A stretch of DNA of 52,149 nt, taken from assembly GCA_027451345.1 (NCBI GenBank), contig DAIDJO010000016.1:1-52149 (forward strand). Direction: 5' to 3'. A program made the translations under genes and the position numbers. Of the stretch, positions 1 through 8,625 are shown piece after piece (position 1 is the first letter of the stretch; each line of letters starts with the position of its first letter). This stretch comes from Solirubrobacterales bacterium. GTDB taxonomy: Bacteria; Actinomycetota; Thermoleophilia; Solirubrobacterales; Solirubrobacteraceae. The notes beneath the pieces were generated by a model that was given only the letters and a program-made list of their open reading frames with translations, was not told the DNA's origin and searched no databases.

Positions 1-137
1 CTCCAGGCTCAAGCGCTCGAACTCGCCCAGACCGCCCCTGTCACGGGCGATCGGTAGACACGACCCGACCACCCCGAACCGCCCGCAAACCCTGCGGATA
101 CAGCGGATTCCGCTAGCTCACAGGGGGGAACTTCGGC
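1..137. other. Left-edge non-coding stretch
   Basis: No convincing gene is visible in the first 137 bases, which lie downstream of the minus-strand membrane-protein gene ending at 138. A short inverted repeat (AGCGGA-T-TCCGCT, about 101-115) is present, but its one-base centre makes it a poor terminator. Confidence 0.4.
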
Positions 138-1892
138 CTAACCGGCCGGTGGCGGACAGGTGGAGGCACGGCGCCACACGGTCAGGGAGCGACCGCTGGG
201 CAGCGGCTCGGTGCGATACAACGCAAACCCGGCTGCTTGTGCTGCTTCCGCCATCGACCGACCGTCGAGGGGCGGGTTGTAGAGGTTGTCGGGAGAGTCG
301 GAGGACAGCAGCAGACAAGCACTCGCGGCGTCGCCGTACTTGAGCCATTCGTAATATGCGCTTCGAGGATTTGATGCCCCGACGAGCTGGGTTGGGATCG
401 CCTCGAGTGCGAGCGGCGCCTGGTTGGAACGCGCTGCGGCAAGGTTCACTGAGTTGGTGTTCAGCAAGCGGTCACCGAATCCAAAGGCGATCAGCACGGG
501 CGTTGGGTAGCTAGCCCCTTCGAGTTGGCCGGCAACTGATTCGTTGGCCGCGACCCACTGGGCGCCCGTGGCGAGCTGGGCAGCGGCCATCGGATTTCCC
601 GGCGCGCCGTCGGCCTCGTAGCTCTGCAGGAGGCCGCGACCGCTGGCCATGTTCACGAGCCCCAGCTGCGGGAGGTTTACAGTCCACTGGCCCGAGAGCG
701 ACCAGGTCCACGGCAGGGATGGAACAACAGCGACAGCGCCGACCATGCCGACGAGTCCCCAGGTGGCCCAAGGCCGACCCCGCAGTGCCTTGTGAAGGGA
801 CCAGCCCGTGACGATGCAGAGCGGGCAGATGAGCGGCACGGAGAAGCCATCGCCGCCATTGCCGGACGATGAGAGGGCGGCGAAACCCTCAGCTACCAGC
901 AACGAAGCGGGAAACAGCGGATGGAGCACGACCGCGCGCAGGGTTGCCACCACCCCGGAGTGGGCGTGTCGAGTCACGAACCCAGCCCCGAATACCAGCG
1001 TCAGTATCGCCCCGCCCCCGAACAGCGCGAAGTGCGGCAGGTACACGATCCCAGCAAAGTAGATCGCGGAGGTCTTCCAGGCCACGTAGCTGAACAGCGA
1101 GTGGTGTCCGCCGTACTGGGTGCTCGCGGCGCCGTACCCAAAGTTGGTCAGGTAGTTCCAGACGAGTAAATAGTTCTGGTTTGCGGCCAGCCAGCAGGCA
1201 GCGACCGCTACCGCCACGGTGAACGCCAGGGCAGCGTTGCGCGCTCGGGTGGCGCGATGATCCGGAGCGCAAGCGACGCCGAGTGCGCAGAGGATCAGGA
1301 AGGCAGGCACGAAGCTCACCGTCATCGTTCTGGCCAGCGGCATCAGTCCGATCGCCAGGCCGAAGAGCGCGCTCCACCCAACAGCACGGAGGTGGTCGGA
1401 CCGCTCGTAGCAGTACAGCGCCAGGATCATCACGATGGTCGCGGCGGCAGCAAAGATGTAGTCCCGCGAGTAGTTGATCACACCCGGGCAGCTGGCCGCC
1501 AGAACGGTGGTGAGCCAGGCCGCGCGCTTCGGCAGGATCCGGTTTGCGAGCGCGAAGGTCAGCGTGATGGCCCCGAGCATGAAGGCCAGGGGAACGAGCA
1601 ATGCCGATAGCCCGTGGACTCCGAAGATGAGGAAGAACGGAGTTGTGATCGCCGTCGTGAGCGGGGACTGGATACTTGGAGCGTCGACCGCTTGGAACCA
1701 CGAGAGCAGTCCCCCGCTCGCGAGGCTGTGCAGGTCCGCCAGCGCGATGACCATGTAGCCGGACTCGTCGATGTTGAACGGCTGACCGTGCCGCCAATGG
1801 GCGTCCCAGGCGATGGTCGATATCGCGAACGCCGTCAGGAGGATCGCCATCAGCAGACGGTCCCTGCTGATCTGCTTCTTCATCAGACGCAT
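138..1892 (-). CDS. GT-C type integral membrane glycosyltransferase-like protein
   Basis: About 584 residues with many hydrophobic segments. The first membrane segment is followed by a loop carrying NIDESGY near residue 40, like the acidic first-loop motif of GT-C/PMT-type polyprenyl-phosphate-sugar glycosyltransferases. A long non-membrane C-terminal part follows, as in ArnT/PMT-like proteins. The expected role is transfer of a sugar from a lipid carrier on the outer face of the membrane; the substrate is not predictable. I chose the ATG at 1892 because an AAGGA ribosome site lies 9 nt upstream. The frame stays open to 2123, but that extra N-terminus is rich in Pro/Arg/His and unlike protein. 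It is the last gene of a minus-strand run of polysaccharide genes and is separated from the next by about 500 nt. Family-level call only. Confidence 0.75.
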   Translation of the reverse strand: MRLMKKQISRDRLLMAILLTAFAISTIAWDAHWRHGQPFNIDESGYMVIALADLHSLASGGLLSWFQAVDAPSIQSPLTTAITTPFFLIFGVHGLSALLVPLAFMLGAITLTFALANRILPKRAAWLTTVLAASCPGVINYSRDYIFAAAATIVMILALYCYERSDHLRAVGWSALFGLAIGLMPLARTMTVSFVPAFLILCALGVACAPDHRATRARNAALAFTVAVAVAACWLAANQNYLLVWNYLTNFGYGAASTQYGGHHSLFSYVAWKTSAIYFAGIVYLPHFALFGGGAILTLVFGAGFVTRHAHSGVVATLRAVVLHPLFPASLLVAEGFAALSSSGNGGDGFSVPLICPLCIVTGWSLHKALRGRPWATWGLVGMVGAVAVVPSLPWTWSLSGQWTVNLPQLGLVNMASGRGLLQSYEADGAPGNPMAAAQLATGAQWVAANESVAGQLEGASYPTPVLIAFGFGDRLLNTNSVNLAAARSNQAPLALEAIPTQLVGASNPRSAYYEWLKYGDAASACLLLSSDSPDNLYNPPLDGRSMAEAAQAAGFALYRTEPLPSGRSLTVWRRASTCPPPAG

Positions 1893-2401
1893 TGCGAGCG
1901 GTCCTTCGCCCAGCCGCCGGCGGTGGTCAGGGAGTTCCGATTGGTCGGTCGGTTGCTGAACATTGCGCCTAGGATCCACGATTTGAGTCGCGAGGGGAAC
2001 ATGGCTGAGTCCCAAGTCGCCATGGAACTCGAGTTGTACGCGCAGAACCGTGGCGAACGGCCCGTGGGTGACCCAGCCGCATTCTCCTGGATTCGAGCAT
2101 TGAGCTGGGGTGTGGGACGCCAAGTCCGTGCCTGCCGTTGTTCAGAAGCCAGCGGGATGATTGTCGCCAGCGGATCCAGCACAACTCAGCACGACGCTGA
2201 ACGGACCTGAACGGTCGCGCGGCGGGCCTGCCCACCTGAAGCCAGAAAGGAACTGGAAGCTCGACGTGTTGCGACCGGTGAGTGGGTGACGCCTGGTTGC
2301 GCGTCAGGCAGTCCAGTGGAGACTCCATCTGGCTCGCGCCGGCGATGTCGCCCGGCCAAGTGGCATCTGCGAGAGGCCCTACATCGAGCCGTTGGTCCCG
2401 A
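1893..2401. other. 509-nt intergenic gap, no gene recognised
   Basis: Short open frames on both strands here have shadow-like composition (Arg/Pro/Ser-rich, no motif), so I call none of them. The stretch presumably holds the promoter of the membrane-protein gene starting at 1892, but no convincing -35/-10 pair was found. No RNA gene was recognised. Confidence 0.45.
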
Positions 2402-4147
2402 TCAGGCTGCTCGCTTCGCGAGCAGCGCGTCCGTTTCAATCGGATCAGCCGTGGCCATTAGCGACTGATCGGTCGGCCAGAGACGCACACCGATGTACCG
2501 CAGATGCGTGCTCACTCCAGATCGGGACGCGGTTCGCAGCCAGAAGTCATGGTCGACAAGGGTTTCAAGTACCGGATCCGCCGCAAACCCATCAAGATCG
2601 GCCAGCCACGAGCGTCGCACCAGGTAACCCCGTGAGAGGTAGGCGAACCGCCTGAGCCGTGCGGCTTCGGGGTGGAAGACATTAACGAGCATGTCAGAGC
2701 CGTTGATAGCCATCGGGAACGCGACGACTGCCTTCGGCGCGCGGATCAGGGCCTCGTACATTCGGTCAAGTGACTCGGGAGTCAACGCATCCCCTGAATC
2801 CACGACCAAGACGTACTCGGCGGATCCCAGCTTCAACAGCCTGTTGCGGACCGCGCCTACAGCAGATTCAGGAGTGGCCGTCACGTAACTGGCCAGACCG
2901 CCCACCTGCGGAACCTGCGTGCGTCCCACACCACCGACGTGTAGGTTGGTGGCAACGCCCTGCTCGCGTAGCCCGTCGGCGGTCAGGCTCAGTGGTCCGG
3001 CGCCGGGGTGGTCGACGCAGATGACGTCGATGCCCGCGGTTTGGTGCTCCGACACGAAGCGCTCCTTGAAACCGACGTGCCGCCTTCGCAGCGCCGCGAG
3101 CATCCGTCCATTCTGGTCTGCTGCTGGCTGGTTACGATTGGGCAGCGTCGCGACCTCGGGAGCCCAGACCGCCATGTGCGTCTGACGTGGGATGGTGTTC
3201 ACGGGCTGCACCTGGTTGGGCTCGCTCAGGCGGCGAGGGCTGTTCCTCACCAACGCCTCGGCAACGGCGATCAGCCGTGCTGCGGACGCGTCCATGCTCA
3301 GTTCTGATTGACAGAACGCGTGCGCCGTTGCGGCGATGTGGGAGAGTCGCGGCGAATCAGCCAGAGCGGCGCGCAGAACTGGGCCAAGGCGCGCCCTCGA
3401 TGCCACGAGCAGGTGCTCACCAGGAACGAGAAGTCCAAGATCCGTACTCGACTCCGTGAGCACGACGCATCCGTTGCAGATCGCCTCAAGCGTCCGGACC
3501 CACTCCAGTGCAGTCTTGCTCTCGCGGTGGAGGTTGAGCAACACTCGGCTCCGTGCCAGCAACTCCCACTTCTTCTGGCCCATGAGGAAGTCGGGGCGCT
3601 CCTTGGTCATTTGCTCGTGCGGCGGAATCAGAAGTTCCGTGTGCACATCGCAAAGCTCCGGGGCGAGCGCTGCGAGCGTCGCGAGCCGGTCGGGATCTGC
3701 GGTGCCGAGATACACAACGTCGACCGGGCGCTCGGCATCCGCTCGGTTCCAGCGATCCCAGACGGGGCTGTAGCCCATCTGGAAGTGTTCAGCGCGGTGG
3801 CCCAGCGTGGCCATCACCGCGACCGAGGCGGAGCTGATCTCGAAGCGGGCGGCCGCGCGACCAGAGGCTTCCGCCGAGACGTTGAACGTGTTGGTGCCTG
3901 GATGCTCCACGCCGAACGCGATCGTGCGACGCAGGACCGGGTCTGACGGCGGCTGGTTCAGCACGAAGTACTCGTGCGGGACCAGCACGACAGCGGTCCG
4001 ACCGTCGTCGACCTCTTCCGCGTAGCCGGAGTGGGCCACGGTCTCGACGCCGTGACGGCCGACCGCATCTGCAACCGCCGCGAGGATTTCGGCCATGAAC
4101 GCGCTGCCATCCGGAGCTGAGACGAACGCGAGACGAAGGTCATCCAT
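2402..4147 (-). CDS. Bipartite glycosyltransferase: CgeB-like GT-B half plus GT2-like half
   Basis: 581 residues in two parts. Residues about 1-310 look like a GT-B glycosyltransferase of the CgeB/Glyco_trans_1_2 type, with VVYLGTADPDRL opening the second Rossmann half, then a stretch ending in EWVRTLEAICNGCVVLTE and a PGEHLL loop. Residues about 370-581 resemble the later half of a GT2 (GT-A) enzyme, with VVDSGDALTPESLDRM in place of a classical DxD and a DHDFWLR motif near the end. The usual GT2 opening (xVVIPTYN) is missing, so this half may be degenerate or regulatory. The ATG at 4147 is preceded by a G-rich stretch. It lies 19 nt downstream of the methyltransferase gene on the same strand, so they are probably co-transcribed. 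Acceptor and donor sugars are unknown. Confidence 0.7.
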   Translation of the reverse strand: MDDLRLAFVSAPDGSAFMAEILAAVADAVGRHGVETVAHSGYAEEVDDGRTAVVLVPHEYFVLNQPPSDPVLRRTIAFGVEHPGTNTFNVSAEASGRAAARFEISSASVAVMATLGHRAEHFQMGYSPVWDRWNRADAERPVDVVYLGTADPDRLATLAALAPELCDVHTELLIPPHEQMTKERPDFLMGQKKWELLARSRVLLNLHRESKTALEWVRTLEAICNGCVVLTESSTDLGLLVPGEHLLVASRARLGPVLRAALADSPRLSHIAATAHAFCQSELSMDASAARLIAVAEALVRNSPRRLSEPNQVQPVNTIPRQTHMAVWAPEVATLPNRNQPAADQNGRMLAALRRRHVGFKERFVSEHQTAGIDVICVDHPGAGPLSLTADGLREQGVATNLHVGGVGRTQVPQVGGLASYVTATPESAVGAVRNRLLKLGSAEYVLVVDSGDALTPESLDRMYEALIRAPKAVVAFPMAINGSDMLVNVFHPEAARLRRFAYLSRGYLVRRSWLADLDGFAADPVLETLVDHDFWLRTASRSGVSTHLRYIGVRLWPTDQSLMATADPIETDALLAKRAA

Positions 4148-4166
4148 GGAACCCCCACCAGCCCTT

Positions 4167-5300
4167 CTACGACCTAAGTCGACGGAGCGAGACGCCGAGT
4201 CTGCGCAGCGGGGCGGTCACGCGCCAGCTCGTGGAACCCAATACGGTGTCAAGGCTAGCCTGCAGTGCAGCGCGATCCTGTTCTGCATCGAGCACCTGCT
4301 TGGCGTATCGGTCTCGGCGTTCGGTCAGCCGTTGACTCTGCATTCGCAGCGTTCTCTGTTCGTTCACCAACCTGGCTCGCTCAGCCTCCAGTTCATCAAC
4401 CCGGAGGGTGTAACGCGCCAACTCCTTGGTCTGAGCAAGCAGCGCTCTCTGTTCGTTCACCAACCTGGCTTGTTCAGCCTCCAGTTCAGCAACCAGCCGG
4501 GTGTAACGCGCCAATTCTGCCCTCAGACCACTGTTATCACGATGGATCTCTTCTCTCTCTGCTGTGAGCGCCTCGGCGAGGGTTCCGAGATTGTCGAGCT
4601 GCTCCGACGATGTGAAGACCCCCAGCGGCTCCATCGTCGGCAGCCGTCCTGATGTGGCGACGACCAGGGAGTAGGGATCGCGCCCGGGCGTCAGCGCAGA
4701 AATCGCCTGCGCAGTGAGGAGCGGCTCGCTTTCACCGTCCCGCACGAGGATGGATCCGATCTGCGAATACTGACGGAACAGGATCGCCTGCGAAAACCGC
4801 CGTCCGACCTCTGTCAGCAGTCGCTCGGGCGTCTCCTCATTTTTGTGAAACGGGTTGCCCTCGGGATACACGCCAGGGTGCGGAGACGAAACGAGGAGGA
4901 GACCGTCAGGAGTCAGTACACGAGACAACTCGTCGAGCGTGCGATTCGTATCGCCGGTGTGCTCGAGCGCCTCGAAGCAGACCACCACGTCGTAACGATC
5001 GTCCGTGAATGGCAGTTGGAGCAAGTCTCCAACCGTGAACTCCGCTCGCGGGACGCGTGCCCTCGCGTTTGCAATCGCCTCCGGATCAAGATCCAATCCA
5101 ACGACCTCGGCGGCGCCGGCTTCAAGTAGTATCGCCGATCCCCACCCCACCCCGCAGCCGGCATCAAGCACGCGCTTGCCGGACACCCATCGACGCGCAA
5201 AGCGATAGCGGAGTTGATGTTCAGCCTCCAACAAGCCGCCGCCCATCAACTCCGGAATGAATCGCTCTCCCGTGGGCTCGGAGTTCTGTTGGTCGCTCAT
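4167..5300 (-). CDS. Class I SAM-dependent methyltransferase with C-terminal coiled coil
   Basis: 377 residues. The N-terminal ~200 residues form a class I methyltransferase. Motif I is VLDAGCGVGWGSAILL (near 45), the motif II acidic residue follows in VVGLDLDPEAI, and VVCFEALEHTGD matches the region typical of Methyltransf_11/UbiE-like enzymes. Residues ~230-350 are a Glu/Arg/Leu-rich coiled coil containing a 31-residue unit present twice in tandem (ELARYT...LVNEQR). The architecture resembles methyltransferases that cap or modify O-polysaccharides and use a coiled coil as a ruler or anchor; that role is inferred from family resemblance and context. It sits 30 nt after the GT4 gene and 19 nt before the bipartite GT gene, all on the minus strand. 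Confidence 0.8.
   Translation of the reverse strand: MSDQQNSEPTGERFIPELMGGGLLEAEHQLRYRFARRWVSGKRVLDAGCGVGWGSAILLEAGAAEVVGLDLDPEAIANARARVPRAEFTVGDLLQLPFTDDRYDVVVCFEALEHTGDTNRTLDELSRVLTPDGLLLVSSPHPGVYPEGNPFHKNEETPERLLTEVGRRFSQAILFRQYSQIGSILVRDGESEPLLTAQAISALTPGRDPYSLVVATSGRLPTMEPLGVFTSSEQLDNLGTLAEALTAEREEIHRDNSGLRAELARYTRLVAELEAEQARLVNEQRALLAQTKELARYTLRVDELEAERARLVNEQRTLRMQSQRLTERRDRYAKQVLDAEQDRAALQASLDTVLGSTSWRVTAPLRRLGVSLRRLRS
4347..4514 (-). repeat. 93-bp-period tandem repeat inside the methyltransferase gene
   Basis: Two copies of about 75 nt (4347-4421 and 4440-4514) are offset by exactly 93 nt, or 31 codons, and are nearly identical. Both contain the stretch GTTCGTTCACCAACCTGGCT with few differences. 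The in-frame period duplicates a coiled-coil unit. Confidence 0.9.
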
Positions 5301-5330
5301 GGTCAGTCGTCGACGAGCGGAGCGTCGTCG

Positions 5331-6935
5331 TCAGCTCTGTGCGCAGAGTTCGTCGATGAGCCGCGCATACTCATGAACATACCCGAGGTGGTCGTACGCC
5401 GCGCTCGCGCCCCGGGCGCGCGCAGAGAACTGCTCGAGTTCGGAATCGGTGAGGTCGAGGACCCGAGCCATCGCGGCAATCATGCTGCTTGATGACGAGG
5501 CTGTGAACAGCCAACCGGTCTCACCATCGGTCACTACCTCTCTGACTCCGAAGGCATCTGCTGCGAGAACAGGTAACCCGAACGCGTGAGCTTCCATCAT
5601 GGAACGGGGTAGGGACTCGATCTCCGAGGCGCTGATCAGCACATCGGCGCCTTGATACCACTTGAACGTGTCGGGCGCGATCGGTGCCACCTCCACGCGG
5701 TCGCGAATCCCCAGCGCATCGATACACGCCTTCAGTTGGTCGGGGTACCACGCGGCGTGGTCACCGACGAAGACGAGTTTCGCGTTCGGGTAGTGGTTGG
5801 AGATCGACGCGAACGCGCGCAGAATCTGCAGCTGTGCCTTGCGCTCTTGGATTACCGCCATGCAAAGGAGGACACGGTCTGTCGGCCGGAATCCGAGTTC
5901 CCGCCTCGTCGTCGCGCGATCGTGAGCAGCTTGGTACTCCGCGATGCGGGTTAGGTCAACGCCGTAGCGGATGACCCGTGCATTCAGTCCCGGCAACTCG
6001 GATTCGTGGAGCTCGCGTGTGGCGTCAGCTTCGTAGATGAGTTCGCTGCGGCGGAGCGCCCCGTGCCACCGCTGCCGGACGTGAGGGCTGAGCCCGGCTG
6101 GCCAGTTCAGGAAACTGAAGACGGGCAGGGTGAAGGATTCATGGATCGCCCACAGCACCGGGATGCCGGCACTCAGGGCGGCGTCGGCTCCGGCAAAGAC
6201 GCCGATCGTGTTCACGATGGCGAGATCAGCGCCCCACGCTTGTAGCAACGCTGCCAGCTCGGCGACCCGGCCCGCGTAGTGGTCGCTGTCCACCTGGTAG
6301 CCGGCCGTGATGTGAACACTGATGCCCGCCTTCTCCAGCTCCGCTTTCAATGGGCCAGGGCTCGGCGCAAAGACAAGAATCTCAATGTTGCGGGCTGACT
6401 TGAGACCGAGTAGTAGATCCTGAAGGTACAGCTCGCCTCCGGCGAGATTCAATGAATGCGTGAACACACAGATGCGCCGGAGGCGTCGGGACTCCGGCGG
6501 TCTGGTGACGATAAACTCGAAACCCGCCGAGGCCGACTCCTCACTGACCGCGATCGCTTTCACCATCAGCTCTATTTGCGGCGAGCGCCACGTTCGCCCA
6601 TCAATGGCGGTTGCGAGAACCTGGACAGTGTGAAGTTGAACCGGTGCCTCATCTGCTTCAGGCAAGGCGACAATCGCGCGAAAGCCAGCGGCCAAGGCCT
6701 CGGCATCACTGCACGGTAGAGCCCCGAGCACATCCGGACGTGGCAGACTATGTAACGCCGCAGCTACCCGCGCTCCGTCGAGGAAGACATCGATGCGATC
6801 CACAAGGGAGCCCGGGAACACGGTCCAACCTGCCACCTCAATTGCGGTGGAGCGGACCACCTCGCGGTGGGCTGGAGCATCCAATTTGCCGAAACCGCTA
6901 GCCGGCAATGTGAACCTCGACCGATGCGGGCGCAC
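5331..6935 (-). CDS. Family 4 glycosyltransferase with extra N-terminal domain
   Basis: 534 residues. Residues ~1-125 form a domain seen in front of some GTs, predicted beta-rich, with VAGWTVFPGS and RIDVFLDG. A GT-B fold glycosyltransferase follows. Its first Rossmann half has RICVFTHSLNLAGGELYLQD, and its donor-binding half has SASEIESLPRSMMEAHAFG, the GT4 EX7E signature, followed by PVLAADAFGVREVV. The enzyme should be cytosolic or membrane-peripheral and add a sugar from a nucleotide donor with retention. The start is GTG at 6935 with a weak GAGG upstream; a later start would truncate the N-terminal domain. It leads a three-gene minus-strand unit with the methyltransferase and the bipartite GT. 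G+C looks lower than in the right half of the window. Confidence 0.8.
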   Translation of the reverse strand: MRPHRSRFTLPASGFGKLDAPAHREVVRSTAIEVAGWTVFPGSLVDRIDVFLDGARVAAALHSLPRPDVLGALPCSDAEALAAGFRAIVALPEADEAPVQLHTVQVLATAIDGRTWRSPQIELMVKAIAVSEESASAGFEFIVTRPPESRRLRRICVFTHSLNLAGGELYLQDLLLGLKSARNIEILVFAPSPGPLKAELEKAGISVHITAGYQVDSDHYAGRVAELAALLQAWGADLAIVNTIGVFAGADAALSAGIPVLWAIHESFTLPVFSFLNWPAGLSPHVRQRWHGALRRSELIYEADATRELHESELPGLNARVIRYGVDLTRIAEYQAAHDRATTRRELGFRPTDRVLLCMAVIQERKAQLQILRAFASISNHYPNAKLVFVGDHAAWYPDQLKACIDALGIRDRVEVAPIAPDTFKWYQGADVLISASEIESLPRSMMEAHAFGLPVLAADAFGVREVVTDGETGWLFTASSSSSMIAAMARVLDLTDSELEQFSARARGASAAYDHLGYVHEYARLIDELCAQS

Positions 6936-7191
6936 TGCACCCGAACGCCTCGAGCTGGTCGCTCGTCAGGGGCACTGGCGGGTGGTTGGCGCTTCGCAGC
7001 TCCAGGCTCCAGGAGTGCATCATGTCCAGCACGTTCGCGTCACCGTCAGCTGTTCGCGGTGATCCGAGCCTGACGTCGAAGCTTGACCATGGAATGTCCT
7101 GGACAACTCGACAGTGTCCCGCAGCCACTGCCCGATCCGGTGCGGACGACGCGTCTCGACGGGTAGCGCTCTCAGGGCACGACAGATGCAT
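6898..7191 (-). pseudogene. Possible small gene or gene remnant upstream of the GT4 gene
   Basis: A 97-codon frame, open up to 7260, overlaps the start of the GT4 gene by 38 nt. Its composition is more protein-like than the surrounding shadow frames: FDVHDHVYIRELARVVASMH just upstream of and around the ATG, then acidic and aliphatic stretches. There is no start other than the ATG at 7191 and no clear ribosome site. It could be a short gene coupled to the GT4 gene or the decayed end of a lost gene. No family was recognised. Confidence 0.25.
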
Positions 7192-7499
7192 CGATGCGAC
7201 AACTCGCGCAAGCTCACGAATGTAGACGTGGTCGTGGACGTCAAATGTGGAATGCCGCGATCATGCCCGTGAGCGTACTGCCTACGACTCTGATGAGCCA
7301 GGAGGCCGTGCCCGAGGGGGGCGGATCCGGTGGAGGAGGGCCAGGCGCGTGTTGGCTGGAGTGTGGAAACTGTGGCTCCGCGTTACACGGCGAGGATGCC
7401 CGCACGGTGTTCCGTGGCGCCTCGATCGTGCATCAGTTCCCGCTCACTGCGGGGTGATGGGCAGCCGAGGCGGCTGTGGGCCAGATATACTTTGGCCCA
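7192..7499. other. Divergent intergenic region
   Basis: About 300 nt between the minus-strand GT4 unit and the plus-strand epimerase gene. I see no credible gene here. The only notable element is the -10-like box at 7486-7491. Confidence 0.4.
7486..7491 (+). promoter_or_regulatory. -10 box TATACT for a leaderless epimerase transcript
   Basis: TATACT lies 8 nt before GTG 7500, which would place the transcript start at or next to the start codon. It sits inside an inverted repeat (TGGGCC...GGCCCA, 7477-7499). No -35 consensus is evident. Confidence 0.45.
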
Positions 7500-8528
7500 G
7501 TGACGGGCGAGGCTAGAGGCTTGGGTCTGCAGCAGGAGGCGAAGGTCCGGAGCAAGCCTCGCCGTGTTCTGGTCTTGGGGGCGGGTTTCATCGGGTCGGC
7601 GGTTGTGCCCGCGCTGATCAAGCAAGGACACTCGGTGGTCGCGGTCACCCGGTCACAACCAAGGCCAGAGCGAGAGGCTCTGCTCGACCAGGCGCGAGTC
7701 GTCGTCTCAGAACACTGGCTGAAGGCTCTGCCGACTCTGCTGGTGGAGGCGGACGACCTCATCTACTGTGTCGGTTCGGCGAGCCCGACACAGTCCGAGG
7801 TGGATCCGGCCCGCGACATTTCGGCTGTGCTTCCACCACTGGTGAGGGTGCTTGATCTCCTGCGCCTCCATCCGAGCACTCGCCTGACGTTCCTGTCTTC
7901 CGGTGGCACGGTCTATGGCGACCTGCCGACCATGCCGATCAGCGAACAAGCGCCGACGCAGCCCATCAGCTCTTACGGGCTTCTGAAGCTCGCGTGTGAG
8001 AACTACATTCACATGTACGCGAGGCTGCACGACGTCGACGCGCGGGTTCTCCGGGTGTCGAACCCCTACGGCCCAACCCAGGACGCATCCACCGGGCAGG
8101 GATTAGTGGCACGCCTCTTCGGCAACGCCGTCAGCGGTGACGCCGTGGTCCTCTTCGGAGGCGGCGAGGCCATACGGGACTACCTGCACGTGGACGACCT
8201 CGCTGCCGCAATCGCTGGCTCGCTGGCCGTCGACCAGCTGCCGTCGGTGCTTAATGTCGGCAGCGGCGTGGGGCATTCGAGCCTCGAGGTCGTTGAGCTC
8301 GTGAAGCAGGTCACCGGCGCCGACTTCGACATCAAGTTCGACCCACCGCGGTGCTACGACGTTCACGCCAACGTTCTAGACGTGTCGGCGGCCAAGCGCA
8401 CCATCGGATATCCCATCCGGAGCCTCGAGCAAGGACTGCGTGACACCTGGGCGGCTCTCCAACAGATGGGAGCAGCGGTGGCCAGGCCACGAGCCGTAGT
8501 GCCGCTCAGGAGAGCCGACGGCGCTTGA
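7500..8528 (+). CDS. NAD-dependent epimerase/dehydratase (extended SDR)
   Basis: 342 residues from GTG 7500. The N-terminal Rossmann motif is VLVLGAGFIGSAVV. The active site has SSGGTVYG (Ser) and SSYGLLK (YxxxK). LRVSNPYGP and RDYLHVDDLA follow, as in UDP-glucose 4-epimerase/RfbB-like extended SDRs. It should interconvert or oxidise a nucleotide-linked sugar in the cytosol; the exact sugar cannot be read. An upstream GTG at 7476 would add eight residues, but it overlaps a -10-like box, so I prefer 7500 with leaderless initiation. The gene stands alone on the plus strand between minus-strand glycosyltransferase genes and converges on the membrane protein at 8626. Confidence 0.8.
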   Translation: MTGEARGLGLQQEAKVRSKPRRVLVLGAGFIGSAVVPALIKQGHSVVAVTRSQPRPEREALLDQARVVVSEHWLKALPTLLVEADDLIYCVGSASPTQSEVDPARDISAVLPPLVRVLDLLRLHPSTRLTFLSSGGTVYGDLPTMPISEQAPTQPISSYGLLKLACENYIHMYARLHDVDARVLRVSNPYGPTQDASTGQGLVARLFGNAVSGDAVVLFGGGEAIRDYLHVDDLAAAIAGSLAVDQLPSVLNVGSGVGHSSLEVVELVKQVTGADFDIKFDPPRCYDVHANVLDVSAAKRTIGYPIRSLEQGLRDTWAALQQMGAAVARPRAVVPLRRADGA

Positions 8529-8625
8529 GTGACCGGACATGCTGACGCTTCTCGATCAGCTGGCTGGCCGGAACGCGTCGCCTGACGTCACTGCAGTCTC
8601 AGGCGAGTCGGAGCCGGAGTGTCAG

